A DNA stretch of 64,000 nt from Opisthocomus hoazin (Eukaryota; Chordata; Aves; Opisthocomiformes; Opisthocomidae): the NCBI RefSeq assembly GCF_030867145.1, contig NC_134436.1:5146001-5210000 (forward strand), written 5' to 3'. Made by a program: the position numbers and the translations under genes. Of this stretch, positions 24,723-37,222 are shown in pieces (positions within the stretch are counted from its first letter, which is position 1; each line of letters starts with the position of its first letter). The notes beneath the pieces were generated by a model. That model did not search any database, was not told the DNA's origin, and saw only the letters and a program-made list of their open reading frames with translations.

Positions 24723-27700
24723 GGTGTTTGGGAACTGGCTCGCTGCTGGGGAAGAGTCCAAAATCCCAGCAGCTCCCCAAAATATCCTGCCTGACAGGGA
24801 ATAGCATGCACCACCTCCCCAGCTATCAGCACCCTTGTGCCCACAGGCTCTCCCCTTCCAGCCACCCTCTGTGGGGTCTCCGCACCCGAACGCAGGGGAT
24901 GGGCCTTGGGTGCTGCAGGTTCAGCCCCAGCAAGCAGGAGCTCTCCCACTCCAATGCAGTGCTGCCTGTGGTGGCTCCATTCCCATCTCAGGAAGCAGAT
25001 CCACAGCCCTTTCTGGGGCAGAGGCTGATGCTCGTGGTGCAAGCTCTCCCTGTGACACAGGCATCCCCCATCTCTGCTCACCCACCCTCCTCTCTGCCAT
25101 ATATCCCTGCAATCCAAAAGTGCCCACAGACCCTAACAGGGAACCAAGCCATCACACATAGAGGAATGAAACTCCCCATCTCCTGAGTCAACCCGGACAA
25201 GTAACACACCAGCAATCTCTTCACAGCCCCCCTGAAAACCCCAGTACTACGGCCCCCACGCTACACCAGCATGTTTGAAGCATGCTGTGGAGACCAGGCA
25301 CCTCCACAGCACCTGAAGACAAACACTGGAGAAAAAGGTGAAGGGGCCAAAGAGACTCAGCCAGGGAGAGTGTGCCTAACACCAGAGCACAGGACGCAAA
25401 GGGCCTGGTGGCTGCCCTCCATCCCGGCGGCCCTGGGGAAGGGCCTGTGCCGCAGACAGACATCTGCCCCTGGAAACAGAAAAGCTGCTCCAGCTCCACA
25501 GGGAGATACTTAAAATTACTGCAGTTCCTAGAGACAGAAAGAGAAGAACCAGCACAGCCACCTGATGTTGTACTTGCTGTGGAGGGGCAGTGGGAACTCA
25601 GGGTAGGGCATCGATCGATGTGAGAAAAGGAGGCACCCAGAAGGGTCTTAGAGGTGAGACACTGCGATGTTATTGGTTCATTTTTGACAGAGAAGGAACA
25701 GGCAACACAATACAACTTGCTTCTAACAACATGGAAAGAGAAATACAAGGACTTGAAAGGGTGCAGGACAGATTTACAAACATCTGTGCTCCTCGCTAGT
25801 CTGTGCTTTTTCCCTTCAGAGGATCATTCCCAAACAAGAAGGAAAAATACCCCTCACCTGTAGCTCTTCCACCAGCTCCAGAGGCACAACAGCACTCAGC
25901 CAGCCCGGCTCTATCCCCAGCAGCCCTGGCACAATCACAGCAACAAACTCAGCTCAAGGATGTGGCTGCTGCCTCCAGCCCTCAGCTGCCATCCTTTGCC
26001 TCCCCTCAAGCACAGCACCACTGGCTCCATCCTGCTGGATAAATCATGTGCTCACTTTCTACTCTTTTTTGGTAAAACAAATGTAGCACAAAAAAAAGAC
26101 CTCAAATTAAAAAACACTCTTTTTTCCCCCCCTCAACACCTACCAGCATCTCAGCCAGTCCGGTGTGATGCTGGCAACATCCAGTCTCCTTTAATTACCC
26201 TTGTAGTTCTGTTTAAATATGTGAGTTCCCTTGCTTGGGAAGTGGTTAGTTCAAGCTTTGTGGTGTGAGTGTCTTTCCGTAGAAAGACCTGTAAGTAACC
26301 TTACTACTCTATTTATAATTCTTTTTTTAAACTGCTGTCCGGGTTAAGCTCCATGTAGCTATCAGAACCGGGCAGAAAGTTTAAGGAAGGACTGTGTTTC
26401 TGAACGCTCACAAAAAGAAAAGAGAGTAAATTAAAGTATTTCTTAAATTTCAAGTGACTTCTAGTGCCCCCTGAAGCCTTCTGTGTGGCTTTCAGTGCCC
26501 CCCCCAGAGGCTGCTGTACACATTATGGTTTTCAAAACTTGTGTAAGAATTTTGCTGAATTTTTATGCCGTATGGAAAATGCCACATGGGGAGGCTCTGT
26601 AGGTACCTAGACCAATGTGTGGAGTGTTTCATTTCCCCTGACCATACCACAACAGCATCACGGCGACATGCTTACAGGCACTGCACAAACCAGCCTAGTC
26701 AAAACCTACCACTCTTCCCTCTGTGCTCCCTGTTCTGGGTTTTGCATATTGTTACTCCTCCACCATAATAATGTGTGCCCCTCAGCAAAAAGTGTCTTAA
26801 GGCTCCACTGCTTGCTAACAACCACAACCCCTGTATGACACATGAACCAGAAAGCAATAAGGAGGTCTTATGTGCATAGAAAGAAGCAGCCCCAGCAAAC
26901 AGTGCTGGAAGCAGCAGCAAAGCCTCCCCGTGGAGGAAGGCTCGGCAGAGGCAGCACGCCTGGTACACCGTCTCTCTTCCAAACACTAGCTCCACTCTTC
27001 AGCCAAGACTGGACAGGATGGTCCATATATTCAGCACCCCAGCACCTGACAGAATAACTGCGACTTTCTAATTAGTCTAATCTAGTGGAAAGAGTTTTGA
27101 AACAACGTGAAGGACGCAACACGAATATGCAGCAAATACAGTTGAAACCTGCTGTCTATTGAAATGGCTCATTAATACTGCACAGACAAAGCAAATGACT
27201 GATGCTTACTGCAGAGTTACCAGTGAACATATCTGTGCTTGGATTATTGAAGCAGTGCAGAACATTTCACCCCATATGGTTTGCCTGAAGAGGCTGTTGC
27301 AGATAATGGTTCTCATGTTGTTTCCATGGAATTTCAATATTCCCCAGAAGACGCTCACTGGAGCACTCCAGAGCAACCTTGTGTCATTTGGTGCCGCGTG
27401 AACTAGCAGAATGCTGGGTACTTAAAATTAAAAGTGGATTATAGAAAAATAATAATGAAGTTCAAATCTGAAAAAAAGGGTGCATGAAACGTTTTCACAG
27501 GAATCAGGTTAGTAAACCTAACTTTCAACATTTTTTTTTAATGGAAAGTGTCACTCAAAATAATTTTATGTACATGGATAAAATTAATCAAAATCACTGG
27601 AAGAAAAGTAGCGCAAGATTAAGTATCCACAAAATATGCCTAGGCACCAGAGATCTCTTGGCAGGACGCATGGAAGGAAAGAACTGGGACTCATGCTCCA

Positions 27701-29489
27701 TCTGCTAATAATGAAAATGAAAAGATACAGTGGTGCAAGTACAAGAGAAAGGTTCACTAAAGAAAAGCCCCTCAGAATGGAAGTGTGGTAGCTGTAGTTG
27801 TGAGGAAAGAAAACCACCGCTTTGAGGTACAAAGAACACAAAAACCAACCTGTTCAGACAAATCAAAGGGCCGCGGACTCTCTCTGCTCACATCTTGTGA
27901 CCTGTAGTGGGTGCTATGGAAAAACCTTAGAGCATAGGATAAATATCTATTCTTTTCTTGGATAATTTTCTGGATTGTCAGTTAATAGCCTGTGGTCACT
28001 GAAATTTACAGTGCAAAGCAAACACAAGTGAAGGGAGGGAGAGGATACAGCACTACAGCAGGGCTTTCAGGACTAGCTGCATGTATGTTATCTCTACATG
28101 CATGTATTCTGCGTGTTTACCTGCCCATATACTCCATCCAGGGACAGCATAGTGGTGTGAGGAGGCTGGCGTGAACAAGAAGTAACAGCTTTGATAAAGG
28201 AATGAGGATCTCTGACATATGGTGATGAAGCACAAGGTATACAAGAGTCTGGGGAGCACGAACAGCTTTTGAGAGGGCAGATTTGCCACCTGAACGTCGG
28301 TGACCATGCCATAATCTGTAAGCCCTCTTTTACTGCTTGCCTTACCTCCAGCCCTGTTGATGTTGTATCAGGATGCCTCTCCACATGGAGGGAGCACAGG
28401 TAGCAGGAGCCTGGACAGAGCTGTTCCCCAGATACTGCTGCTGAAGAAGACAGCATTCTGGTGCCCTCATCCCCCTCTGTGGCCTGGTATCTACAAATAA
28501 TGAGGTTACTAATAACAGTATGATGTTGTTATCCTTTATAAAGACCTTAAGTAGACCAAGCCTGAATGCACACGCTGTGCTGGTGGTTTCATGTATTTGC
28601 TGCCAGACCTGCACAGGAGGCACTGCGTGGTGCTGGGCTCCGTTCCACATTCTTAATAGGCAATGTGCTTGAATGAGCACAGATCATTCCACCTCTATGC
28701 TGTAGACTTTCCCTGGCCCCACCTGTGCCTGTCCAGCTATTTTTGCTTCTCTTCCTACCTTACATCTGTTTACCTCCTAAGTCCTCCCATCTGCCTTACT
28801 TCTGAGGTCTGCCGGCACATACCGGCTCCTCTGCTGTGCACTGCAGGTAAAATCTTGCTCGAGCCTGGGGCCAGGAGTGGTTCTTGTTGCTGGACGAGGT
28901 CTCTGGAATACATCGCTGGACGCTGGCAAGTCTCAGCTGAACATACACAGGCTGACATGGTGAGAGATTCAGGACATGTCAGATTTCAAAGGAACAGAAA
29001 AAATGTACATCTTTCATCAGGGTTATTCCTTTACTAAATTTAAGTCCCTAATTCAAATATTAAGACCCTAGCTTGTCGGAAGTGGACTATATGGCATTAC
29101 TATTGGTGTTTTAATCTATATATATCTTTTTTCATTATTAAACATACATTACAAAGATGTATGTATGTATTTAAAACATCAGAAAAATAGTATCTTTTTC
29201 CTAATCCTTTTGCCATTTCACCTGACACTTAAAAAATGTGAAACATCTCAGACTGAGTCAGATACTCAACACGATATCTTAAAACAATTGACATGCATGG
29301 TTAAAGTTTGGTAGTGATATCAGCAAAGAAAAACAAAGACGGAAATGTCAAACACTAGTACTGCATATAACTAGTTGTAAATCAATAGCCAGGAAAACTC
29401 CTGACCTACATGAACAGAAGCACGAAACAAAGAAACCTCAGAATAAAATCCATGGCTGACAGAGCTTAGCACAAGAAAGTTGTGTTTGC
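24723..29489. other. Gene-free sequence, nothing recognised
   Basis: The proportion of AT rises from about 26 kb. Polypyrimidine and poly-A tracts occur near 26,080-26,135. No exon or transposon family was identified. Open frames on both strands are short or lack domains. Confidence 0.5.
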
Positions 29490-29800
29490 AAAAGAAATCC
29501 TAGCAACAGTATGGGGTCACTGCTCAGTGCAGACAGGAGAATTGTGAAGGATTATGCAGAAAATGCAGAAGTGTTCAAACAGACTTTTATTCAGTATCTG
29601 GAAAGAAGGATGATTTGCTTTCATTGCTTGAAGATGATGAAATACTTTCCAGTCTATTAGCAAGTGAGAGAGATGTTAGAATCTATCAGCAATGAACATT
29701 TTTAAAATCAGCAGGCTCAGAAGCTCCAGCATAGTTGGCAGAGAAGCTCTCGGGTCCACTAACGTTGAATGTTAATAGCAGCAGATCTGTAAATGCCCAA
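29490..29800 (+). mobile_element. Ancient CR1-type LINE fragment (EN-RT linker)
   Basis: The stretch around 29,545-29,780 follows the CR1 linker between endonuclease and reverse transcriptase: gcagaaaatgcagaagtgttc with a nearby ttattcagt, then gaacatttttaaaatcagcagg and gagaagctctcgggtccactaacgttg. This last part is the region preceding 'P..FK.SW..GE.P..W' in reptile/bird CR1s. Frames are broken. The call rests on remembered consensus patterns. Confidence 0.6.
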
Positions 29801-32800
29801 CTTATAAAAATCTATTAAATGAGAAGGGAAGCAAAGGGAATCAATGAACCATCAGAGGAAAGTGCAACTCTGGGTCAAAGCAAGGGAGGTTTTTTTTCCA
29901 TCCTACCTATCATTAGGATGGCCAAGGGTAACACGGAGCCCAGTTCTACAAATGAAATGGAGCCACCATCTTTCCCACGCTCTTTTAACCTGATGGCTGT
30001 GAGGTACAGAGTTGTCACTTGGCAGTCACACAGACCATAGTTTTCTTCTTGCTAAGAAAAGTTTGACTTCTGGGTTAGCTTGAAGCCTTCTGCTGGAGTC
30101 AAATGAAAAAGCATAAAGAGATATGGGCTCAAGCCCTGCTCCCAGTTATTGCCCACATGCAAGGTCAGACAGTTTTCTAACCAGGATGCAGTTTTTTGTG
30201 AAGCTTTTCCTTAGGTGTGTACTTCTCCCAGTGACCACGCATGAGAAGTGGCTGGCTTGTGGCCACAAAACCTCCCAAATGGGCACAAAGAAGCTCAGGG
30301 AGCAGCACTCAGGAGCGCAGCGCTGTGACGTGGCTCTCCGAGCCCAGAGCCCTGTCTCTCCCAGACCGCACAGGCACCCACACCTTTGCTGGCTTCAACT
30401 GCCAGCACGAGACCTAATTTAAACAAGCTTGTCGCCCTCTTCTTTGTAGCAAGTTGCTGTTAGAAGTGAATTAAACCAGTGTATACGTCGTGCCACTGCG
30501 TAAGCCAATTCAAACAATTGAATGGGGCTAGAAAGCACTACCAGGTACTAGAAGCCATTACTGCTTCAGGATAGTACCAAGGTATATTATACATGCCTGG
30601 CTGTGCGCAAAACTGTCTCTTTGGAACTCACTGATGTTTACAGCCCCCAAAAAAGTATTGCATTAAACAAGCTAGTGCATAGTGGAAGTAGTAATGCACT
30701 CTGTTTGATCTCCCATTTAATGTAATGAGGCTCCACTGAAAAAAGAAGAACAAAAAAAAGATTAATCAAAATCCTATGTGAATTTATTTATGGATCACAA
30801 AAAATGTTTCTAGAATGTCCAAGACATGGTCGAGGGATAAAGTTAGATGAAGTCAGGATTTATCTCGATTACCTAACCTGGCATTAAAATCCTTTCCACT
30901 GATCAGCAAACAGAAGGATAAAAAGATTTCAGAGACATTATGTAGGTCTGGAATAATTCCCAGTACGAGTTCCTATAAGAACAGGAATTGTGGGAGGAAT
31001 ACAAATATTAATCAGAAGAAAAGGTTCTAAATTGGGAAACTGCTCTGGCAATGAGACAAAAGTCTAAGTCATTAGTGTAACAACCTCTAATCCCTATCAG
31101 AGCAGCCAGTCTCATGACAGAGATGGACGTGAAATGGCTTTCTCCATACATATTTCAGTTTTGATTAATTCTAACGTTCTATGTCTGGACGTAAAAAATA
31201 TGTTGTGAAACATATCATGAAAAAACAGAGACATTTGGCTGAACAATCCAAAACCGTGTAGAAAACTCATTTTCTAGGAAATGGAAAAACAAATTTTAAA
31301 GCTGTTTTCTTCTTAAGTCAATGCAGAAAATTCCCTGGTGTTCAACTCTTTAAAATAACTTCTCCCCAAAAAAGCAGCCTGTCTAATTAAGTCCAGAACC
31401 ATGCTACCGTTTTGACCCTGATTTCCATTGGCAACTCCCTGACAGGCACCAAAATACCTTATTAAATTTTTTCAGGGATAGCAGTTCTGATTTATAAAAA
31501 ATAAGTAAATATTTTCTAGGTCAGAAAAGGCAAGAAATGCGAGGAACAGTCCTGCGGTCACAGAATTCAAACAGAGCATCAGGCAGTAAGCTCAAAGTCC
31601 TGCAGTGGTGACAAGTACTCATGTAAAGCAGATCATCCCTATCCAGAGACTGAAGAACATACATATGCATACCAAAGCTCTGAGATTACTCAGAGCACTC
31701 TCTTTTTTGCGTGTAATTACAAATCTTTTCCTTTCAGAGGCTGTGCCAGTATAAGAAGCTCCTGTGACAGCCCCACGGTTATGACAGTACAACTGTGTTG
31801 GTGCTACAGACAAAAGTGGATCAAGGTGGATCCGAGGTAAGAATAGCCCTGTTTTGGGAAAAGTATCTTTTAGGCAGTCCCATTCTCTGTTCCACGTTCT
31901 CGGACAGCCTGATCGTGATCAAAAGAGACTGGGGACAGAAAGGGGTGTGAACCGCTGAAGTCTCATGCTGGCACTGGAAGCAATGCACTTGTAACCATGG
32001 TCTTTGGTTCAGGTCCTTAATAAAGCAGGAATTTCATGCAGGAGCGGGAGGCTGCAGTGTTTTTTCTACCAGGCTAGTGGACATGAAGCTCAAGCCCTTG
32101 GGTTTTCTGGGAGAGGATGGTACTTCCTCACTCAGCAACAGCAACTCCCACCAGAACCTGCACATTCTTACAGTAAGTTTCACTTTGAGCTAATGAATAG
32201 TTCCTGACTTTAAGATGTCCCCAAAGTACTAATGGATTTTACCATGTTGCAGCTCAGCACGCTTTACAATAAAGGATATAAAAGTTGCCATCAAACTTAC
32301 TCTCTTTTAAAGGTTTCCACTTCTGATGTTATTATGGGCTTCTTATGTAATACTGAAGTGTATTTTAAAGACAGCTGCATTAGATTCCAATTTTGCTTTT
32401 AAGTAGTGCTACCAATCTAATTAAATCATCATCCTCTGAGTTTGCACCCTGCAGATGAGCAATACTGCTTTCCAGAGTACTTCGAGTCCTTCTGAGGTCT
32501 GCGGAGCCAAATTCATGGCTGCCTAAGCACACAGAAAATCCCTGCAACCATGTAAGAGCCAGGTGGAAATACCCTGGGGACAGCCAGCAGAGTAACTCAA
32601 AACAGAAACAAGCATTTTTCTAAAGCACAAAATGAATGACAAAAATACTTCCAAACAAAACGGAAGATGAAAGCAGGATTGAAAGAGGAAAGTTTGGGAC
32701 CACTATACAGAGCTTTATCCTAAACTTAACCCTACCTACAGCAGTAGCCACATTCATAATTCGGCTCTTGCTTGTACTGGAGAGCTGGAGATGTTCTCCA

Positions 32801-33559
32801 GTCTTACTCTCCACAGCCCTGCACATCTTGTTGGCTATCCCTTTGAGACAATCCATCCAAACTGACCACATTTGGGTCATTACTGATTGCATTCAGGATC
32901 CCATCTGCAACTTCAGCCACTGGTGAGTGAAACCCAGGGAGTTTGGCAAGAGCAAGATCAGCTGGGCTGAATGTGGCTGTTAGCAACTTCAGTCTTCAAA
33001 AACCACCAGAGCATTGCTCTAGTAAAGACAAGATCTAGCAAGTGAATTCTAGCACCCATGTTTCATGCTTCCATAACCAGCCACAAGCCCTGGGAACAGC
33101 TGTACTGCTAGTGGCTTCTAGGATTTTCGTCGTTCAGTCAACTCTGAGGTGCTGAAAATCATAAGCTATGAAGACTGCTTCTTGTTTCCATGTTCTGCCC
33201 ATTACCTCCACTAATGACTATTATTTTATGGCTATCCTCAGTCTCCCTCATTTCCTAAAATTTCTGCACAAGATTTCTTTCCCTCCCCTTCCCTCTTCTT
33301 CCCCCACAGCTCATGTCAGAGTATACCACACTTTGTACTCCTGAGATCCCAGTTTTAGTTCTCTCTTCATGGTGTCCCACTGACCGCAAGAAGAGATACT
33401 TGTAGGGTGAACACCAGTTTCTCACTCCCGGTCTCTGTTCTGGCCTAGAAATTGCCTTTACTGTCCTACTTAGCTGCCTCAGAGTCCTTCCTATGTACCT
33501 TTACCTGGTTTTTGACAGTTGAATGAGCCTTCGTAATTTGGTTTGGCAGGACACTGGCT
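29801..33559. other. Gene-free AT-rich sequence, nothing recognised
   Basis: AT-rich DNA with short A/T runs and no CpG clusters. No transposon or exon was recognised with confidence, although decayed repeat DNA is likely given what surrounds it. Confidence 0.45.
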
Positions 33560-35790
33560 TCCCATCAGCCTTCCAGAAATTCTTAATTCATTTCTACTTT
33601 TGACCTACACAACAGCCTCTGGCAATAAGTTCTACAATTTAATAATATGTTATATGAGAATGTATGACTTTCTGGTTTAGACCTGATGCCTAATAATTTC
33701 ATGGGGTATGCTTAATTTCTCCTGTTCTTAAAAATAATAGCCATCCCCTCATCATTGTTTCCTAGCTAGCTAGGAGATCTTAAGATCTCTGTCCCTTGCC
33801 TTACTATTTTCTCTGTCCTGACATAAAAACCATTTTGTGCTCATCCACTTTCTGTGGGTGGAATTCAGATTAAAAAGCTTTGATTTAGTGTTGGACTTTA
33901 GGTATCTGCCTCATAGATTGACACCTACAGGTAGAAACCTAAATAACTCCCACCCATCCTTTTTAGTCCCATTTTATTCTTTATGAGACAGGACGAGCAG
34001 AACTGCACATATTAATCAATACGTGGGTTTGCCAAACATTTATATAGTGACATAATCACATAATCATGTTTTTCTTCTCCTTTTTTCCTTTTCTAAAAAT
34101 TTCTCTCATTCAGAAAGAATTTTTTATTGCTCTGGCCATTGCATCAATGTTTTCGCAGAGTTATCCTGCAGCAATTCTTTCTGTCCTGCAGCAACCCTTT
34201 CTGAGTGATAATAACGTAATGTTCAATCCATAGTTGAGTAAGTATAATATATAACTGAATACGCATATTCCTAAACTACTTTCATTTATTATCATTGATT
34301 TCACATGTCATTTCTGACATAGTCACTCAATGCCATGAGAACCATCTGCCTCTCTTCTCAGGGTCAGATTTGACTATCATCTCAAGTAATTTTGTGTCAT
34401 CCACAAAGTTGTCACTGCAATATTCACCCCCCCTTCCCAAATCATTCATAAGGATATTGAAAAGCACAGGTCCTAAATCAGACCATAGCGTGACTAAGCT
34501 GTAGAACACCTTTCACTGGGAAAACTATCTTTTCTCCCACTTTTTGTCCCATTTTGTCTCCGTCCTATTTACTCACAAGAGGACATCTTATTATCTCAGC
34601 TTAACTACTTTAAGACTCTTTGCAGAAAGACTTATTGACATTTGTCTGGAAGTCCGTACACACTTTATCAACTAGATCAGCCTTACCTACAAGCTTGTTG
34701 ACATCTTCAAAGAGTTCAAATAGATTTATGAGACATGGTCTCCTTCTGCAAGAACTGTAATGACTTTTTCCAAATAAATCACATTTATGAAATTGTCTAC
34801 TGCTTCTCCTCTTTATTATTGTAGTTTTTACCCACTTACTCAGTTTGGAAGTGAGATTTACTGATCTGTGGTTTTCCACATTTGTCCTGGAGTCCTTTTT
34901 CTCAAGGCTGAAGACACATTTGCCACTTTCCATCCTTCTTGCAGTGTGGTCAACTTAAATGACACTTTTCATGCTACATTTAGCTTTCTCTTAATCTAGT
35001 GTTTGAGGTCTTTCAGAACTCTTGATTGAGTATCACCTTATCTTGGTGCTTTCTTACTGTTCATTTTATTGATTCGTTCCAAAATGTCCTCTGCTGAAAC
35101 TTCATTTAGGGACAATTCCTCGTACCCTGCACTGCTTCACCACTAATGTACCCCTTTCCAGCCTTCCTCTATAATTTGTTCCCTATTATTACAGTTTCCT
35201 ACCCTTCTGCCAAGTTTTTGAGGCATTTATTATGTCAATAACTTCCTTTAAAATCAGACATTGTAGCTCACCTCTTTTAGGCTTCAGAGTTGCAGCATTT
35301 GTATAGATATATTTCTACATTTTTTATTGATCTAGTTGCCCATTTTTCACGGGGCCTGCTTAGCTGGGACTTTAATTGCTGAGACCATTCTTTGCTGTTT
35401 CCTTCCTCAATGTTATTGATTTCAGTTCCTTCCATTTTTCTAAATTACAAGAATTTTCTTATTTCTCTTGAAGAGGAGTTGCAATCTTGAACCATGTCCT
35501 GTTGCTTATTTGGTGAGTTTCCACAACTGTCAACTATAAAAATACCTCATTGCTTTTGAATGTTAAAACCTAGTTTGCAAGCCAGTTTCACTTTGATTTA
35601 TATAGCTTATCTCTCTTGTAAAAACTACCTCACCAATGACTGAGAATCTGCTTGTCTGGTACTGTGACAATTTAAAACACTGTGATTCCACTTTCAAAAT
35701 TTCTTTCCTACTCATTCCTCTTTTGTCAGTACACACATCATTCACAAGACCAGCTCCCTCTAGCACTAAGCATGGACAAAAAAGTCCAGC
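33560..35790 (-). mobile_element. Long ancient CR1-type LINE (3' UTR through RT)
   Basis: Read on the minus strand this is an old CR1 copy with most of its 3' half preserved in order. In plus coordinates: 3' UTR motifs (acaacagcctctggcaataag, gatgcctaataatttcatgg, gaacagaactgcacatattg-like at about 33,995) at 33,560-34,080; the RT catalytic block at 34,330-34,510, where the minus strand gives DLGPVLFNILMNDL and NFVDDTKL (the usual FADDTKL box with its DD present); the upstream RT block at 34,610-34,930 (ENHRSVNLTSKLSKW, CLINLFELFEDVNKLV, DLVDKVCTDFQ). Linker or endonuclease sequence probably continues to about 35,790. It is full of substitutions and frameshifts, so it is inactive. Confidence 0.85.
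34165..34204. repeat. 20-bp tandem duplication inside the old CR1
   Basis: The unit cctgcagcaattctttctgt (34165-34184) is followed directly by cctgcagcaaccctttctga (34185-34204), three differences in 20. This is a post-insertion duplication within the element's 3' region. Confidence 0.85.
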
Positions 35791-35899
35791 AAAGGCCTCA
35801 ACAGCACTGCAGAAAATGATACTTGCTCTCATGTTTTAATAATACATTTTATTAACACTTCCCAGTACGAGACTTTCATGATTGCTCACTCATGTTTCA

Positions 35900-36995
35900 T
35901 TTTTTATTTTCTCTAATTCCCATATCTTTTCCTGGCATGCTTCAGGCAATCAGCTATACTTTTTTCTATTTTGGTATTTGTTTCCTCTTTCTTAAATGTG
36001 GCACACAGCACTTTCTCCAGTTTCTCAAGATCATTAGAAGTCTGATCCTGACCTCCAAAGTGCATCTTGGTTTATCCAAAAATTTCATGAGCGAGTTCTT
36101 TGTTAAATCATATAGGTCATTAATTAAAAAAATGAATAGAACTGGCCCCAGGACATACACCAGCAGGACTCCAGTCACAATAACCTCTGAGTCTGACAGT
36201 GCACCACTGCCACCCATGTTACAGCAGTATCATGTACTTTCTAAATGATGAATCTCCAGCTATGAACTGCACAGGGCCTGCCAGGACAATGTATTTGACT
36301 GTGGTCTCCCTCACTCCTTTCTGGATCCATAGGGAGGGCTGCCCGCTGGATGGACTATTATGAGTACACTGCAGGCCATCTTTGCTGGGAGCACACTTAG
36401 TGCCTCTGATCATGGCAGTATGAGAATCTGTCTGCACATATGCAATAAATCTCACTGCCCCAGGAAGCACTGGCTTCTCTATGATAGCAAAACACAGTTA
36501 TGCATTAGAGGAAGGGCTGCAACATATGGTCTCTCCCTTATACAGAAACAAGGTAAGTGTCTCACCCAGCCAGAAATACTGGGCACACTGATATAGACCA
36601 TATTTCTTTAGTCTGATTCTGAGAGAATCATGTGGAACAGTTTCAAAAGCTTTCCTAAAGCAAAATATGTCCCATCTGCTGCCTTCCTCTTCATCTACTA
36701 GACATTATTTTCTCAAAGAAGGAAATTAGAGTAAGATCGCATGATTTATTCTTGGTAAATCTATGTCTTTTTTTTTCTTTTTATCTTGTATTTGCTTTAA
36801 ATTGATCATGTAATACTTTTTCAGACTTATTTGTGGGAAGAGCAGTCTCCAGTTCTCTGATTCTGCGATTTCTCTTTTTCAAAAAAGTAAACTGTGTTTG
36901 CCTTTCTATCATGCTCAGTGATCCTACCTGCCTTCCGAGAGCTTCCAGGGTAGTCGCTAATGCTTCAGTAATTGCTTCAGCTACTGTCTTAATTG
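35900..36995 (-). mobile_element. Second ancient CR1-type LINE, interrupted
   Basis: Minus-strand ORF2 fragments lie in the expected order. At 36,080-36,190 the translation contains VLGPVLFIFLINDLYDL (RT motif before the catalytic box) and NSLMKFLDK in place of the FADDTK box. At 36,595-36,780 the DNA follows the CR1 block fatgtgg(a)ac-agtttcaaaagctttcctaaag and ttcttggtaaatctatg. At 36,925-36,995 it follows the ...cttccagggtagtcgctaatg-type block. Between about 36,237 and 36,580 the CR1 match is lost and then resumes, which suggests an insertion. Confidence 0.8.
36237..36580. other. Unidentified insert inside an old CR1
   Basis: Sequence matching CR1 stops near 36,235 and resumes near 36,560-36,600. 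The intervening roughly 350 bp has a different character and is open in both a plus-strand frame (36,360-36,596, cysteine-containing) and a minus-strand frame (36,219-36,470). I do not recognise either translation. It could be a solo LTR, a DNA-transposon relic or just a diverged CR1 part. No terminal repeats or target duplication were found by eye. Confidence 0.4.
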
Positions 36996-37178
36996 GCCAC
37001 ACGGCTCTCACAGCACATACTCAGAGCAGTTTGAGGCCAGAGCTTCTAATCTGGAGGAACAAAGAGAGAACAAATATAAGGCACCAAAACAGTGTAAAAG
37101 GGCTTGAGGGAATAGGCCAAGCTCAGACTGCTTGCTCTCCTCTCCCCTTCAAGGAGGCTCAGCCTTCTCTCACAATGG

Positions 37179-37222
37179 ATAGCTTAGCATAGCATAGAAT
37201 AGCATAGCACAGCACAGCGTAG
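37179..37222. repeat. (ATAGC)n-type microsatellite
   Basis: An imperfect array of tagca/cagca units (atagcttagcatagcatag and onward to agcacagcgtag). It is a typical degenerate pentanucleotide repeat. Confidence 0.9.

Noticed and set aside
37179..37222. Short spaced repeats considered as a CRISPR-like array
   Set aside because: It is a degenerate pentanucleotide microsatellite with no spacers, and the genome is vertebrate.
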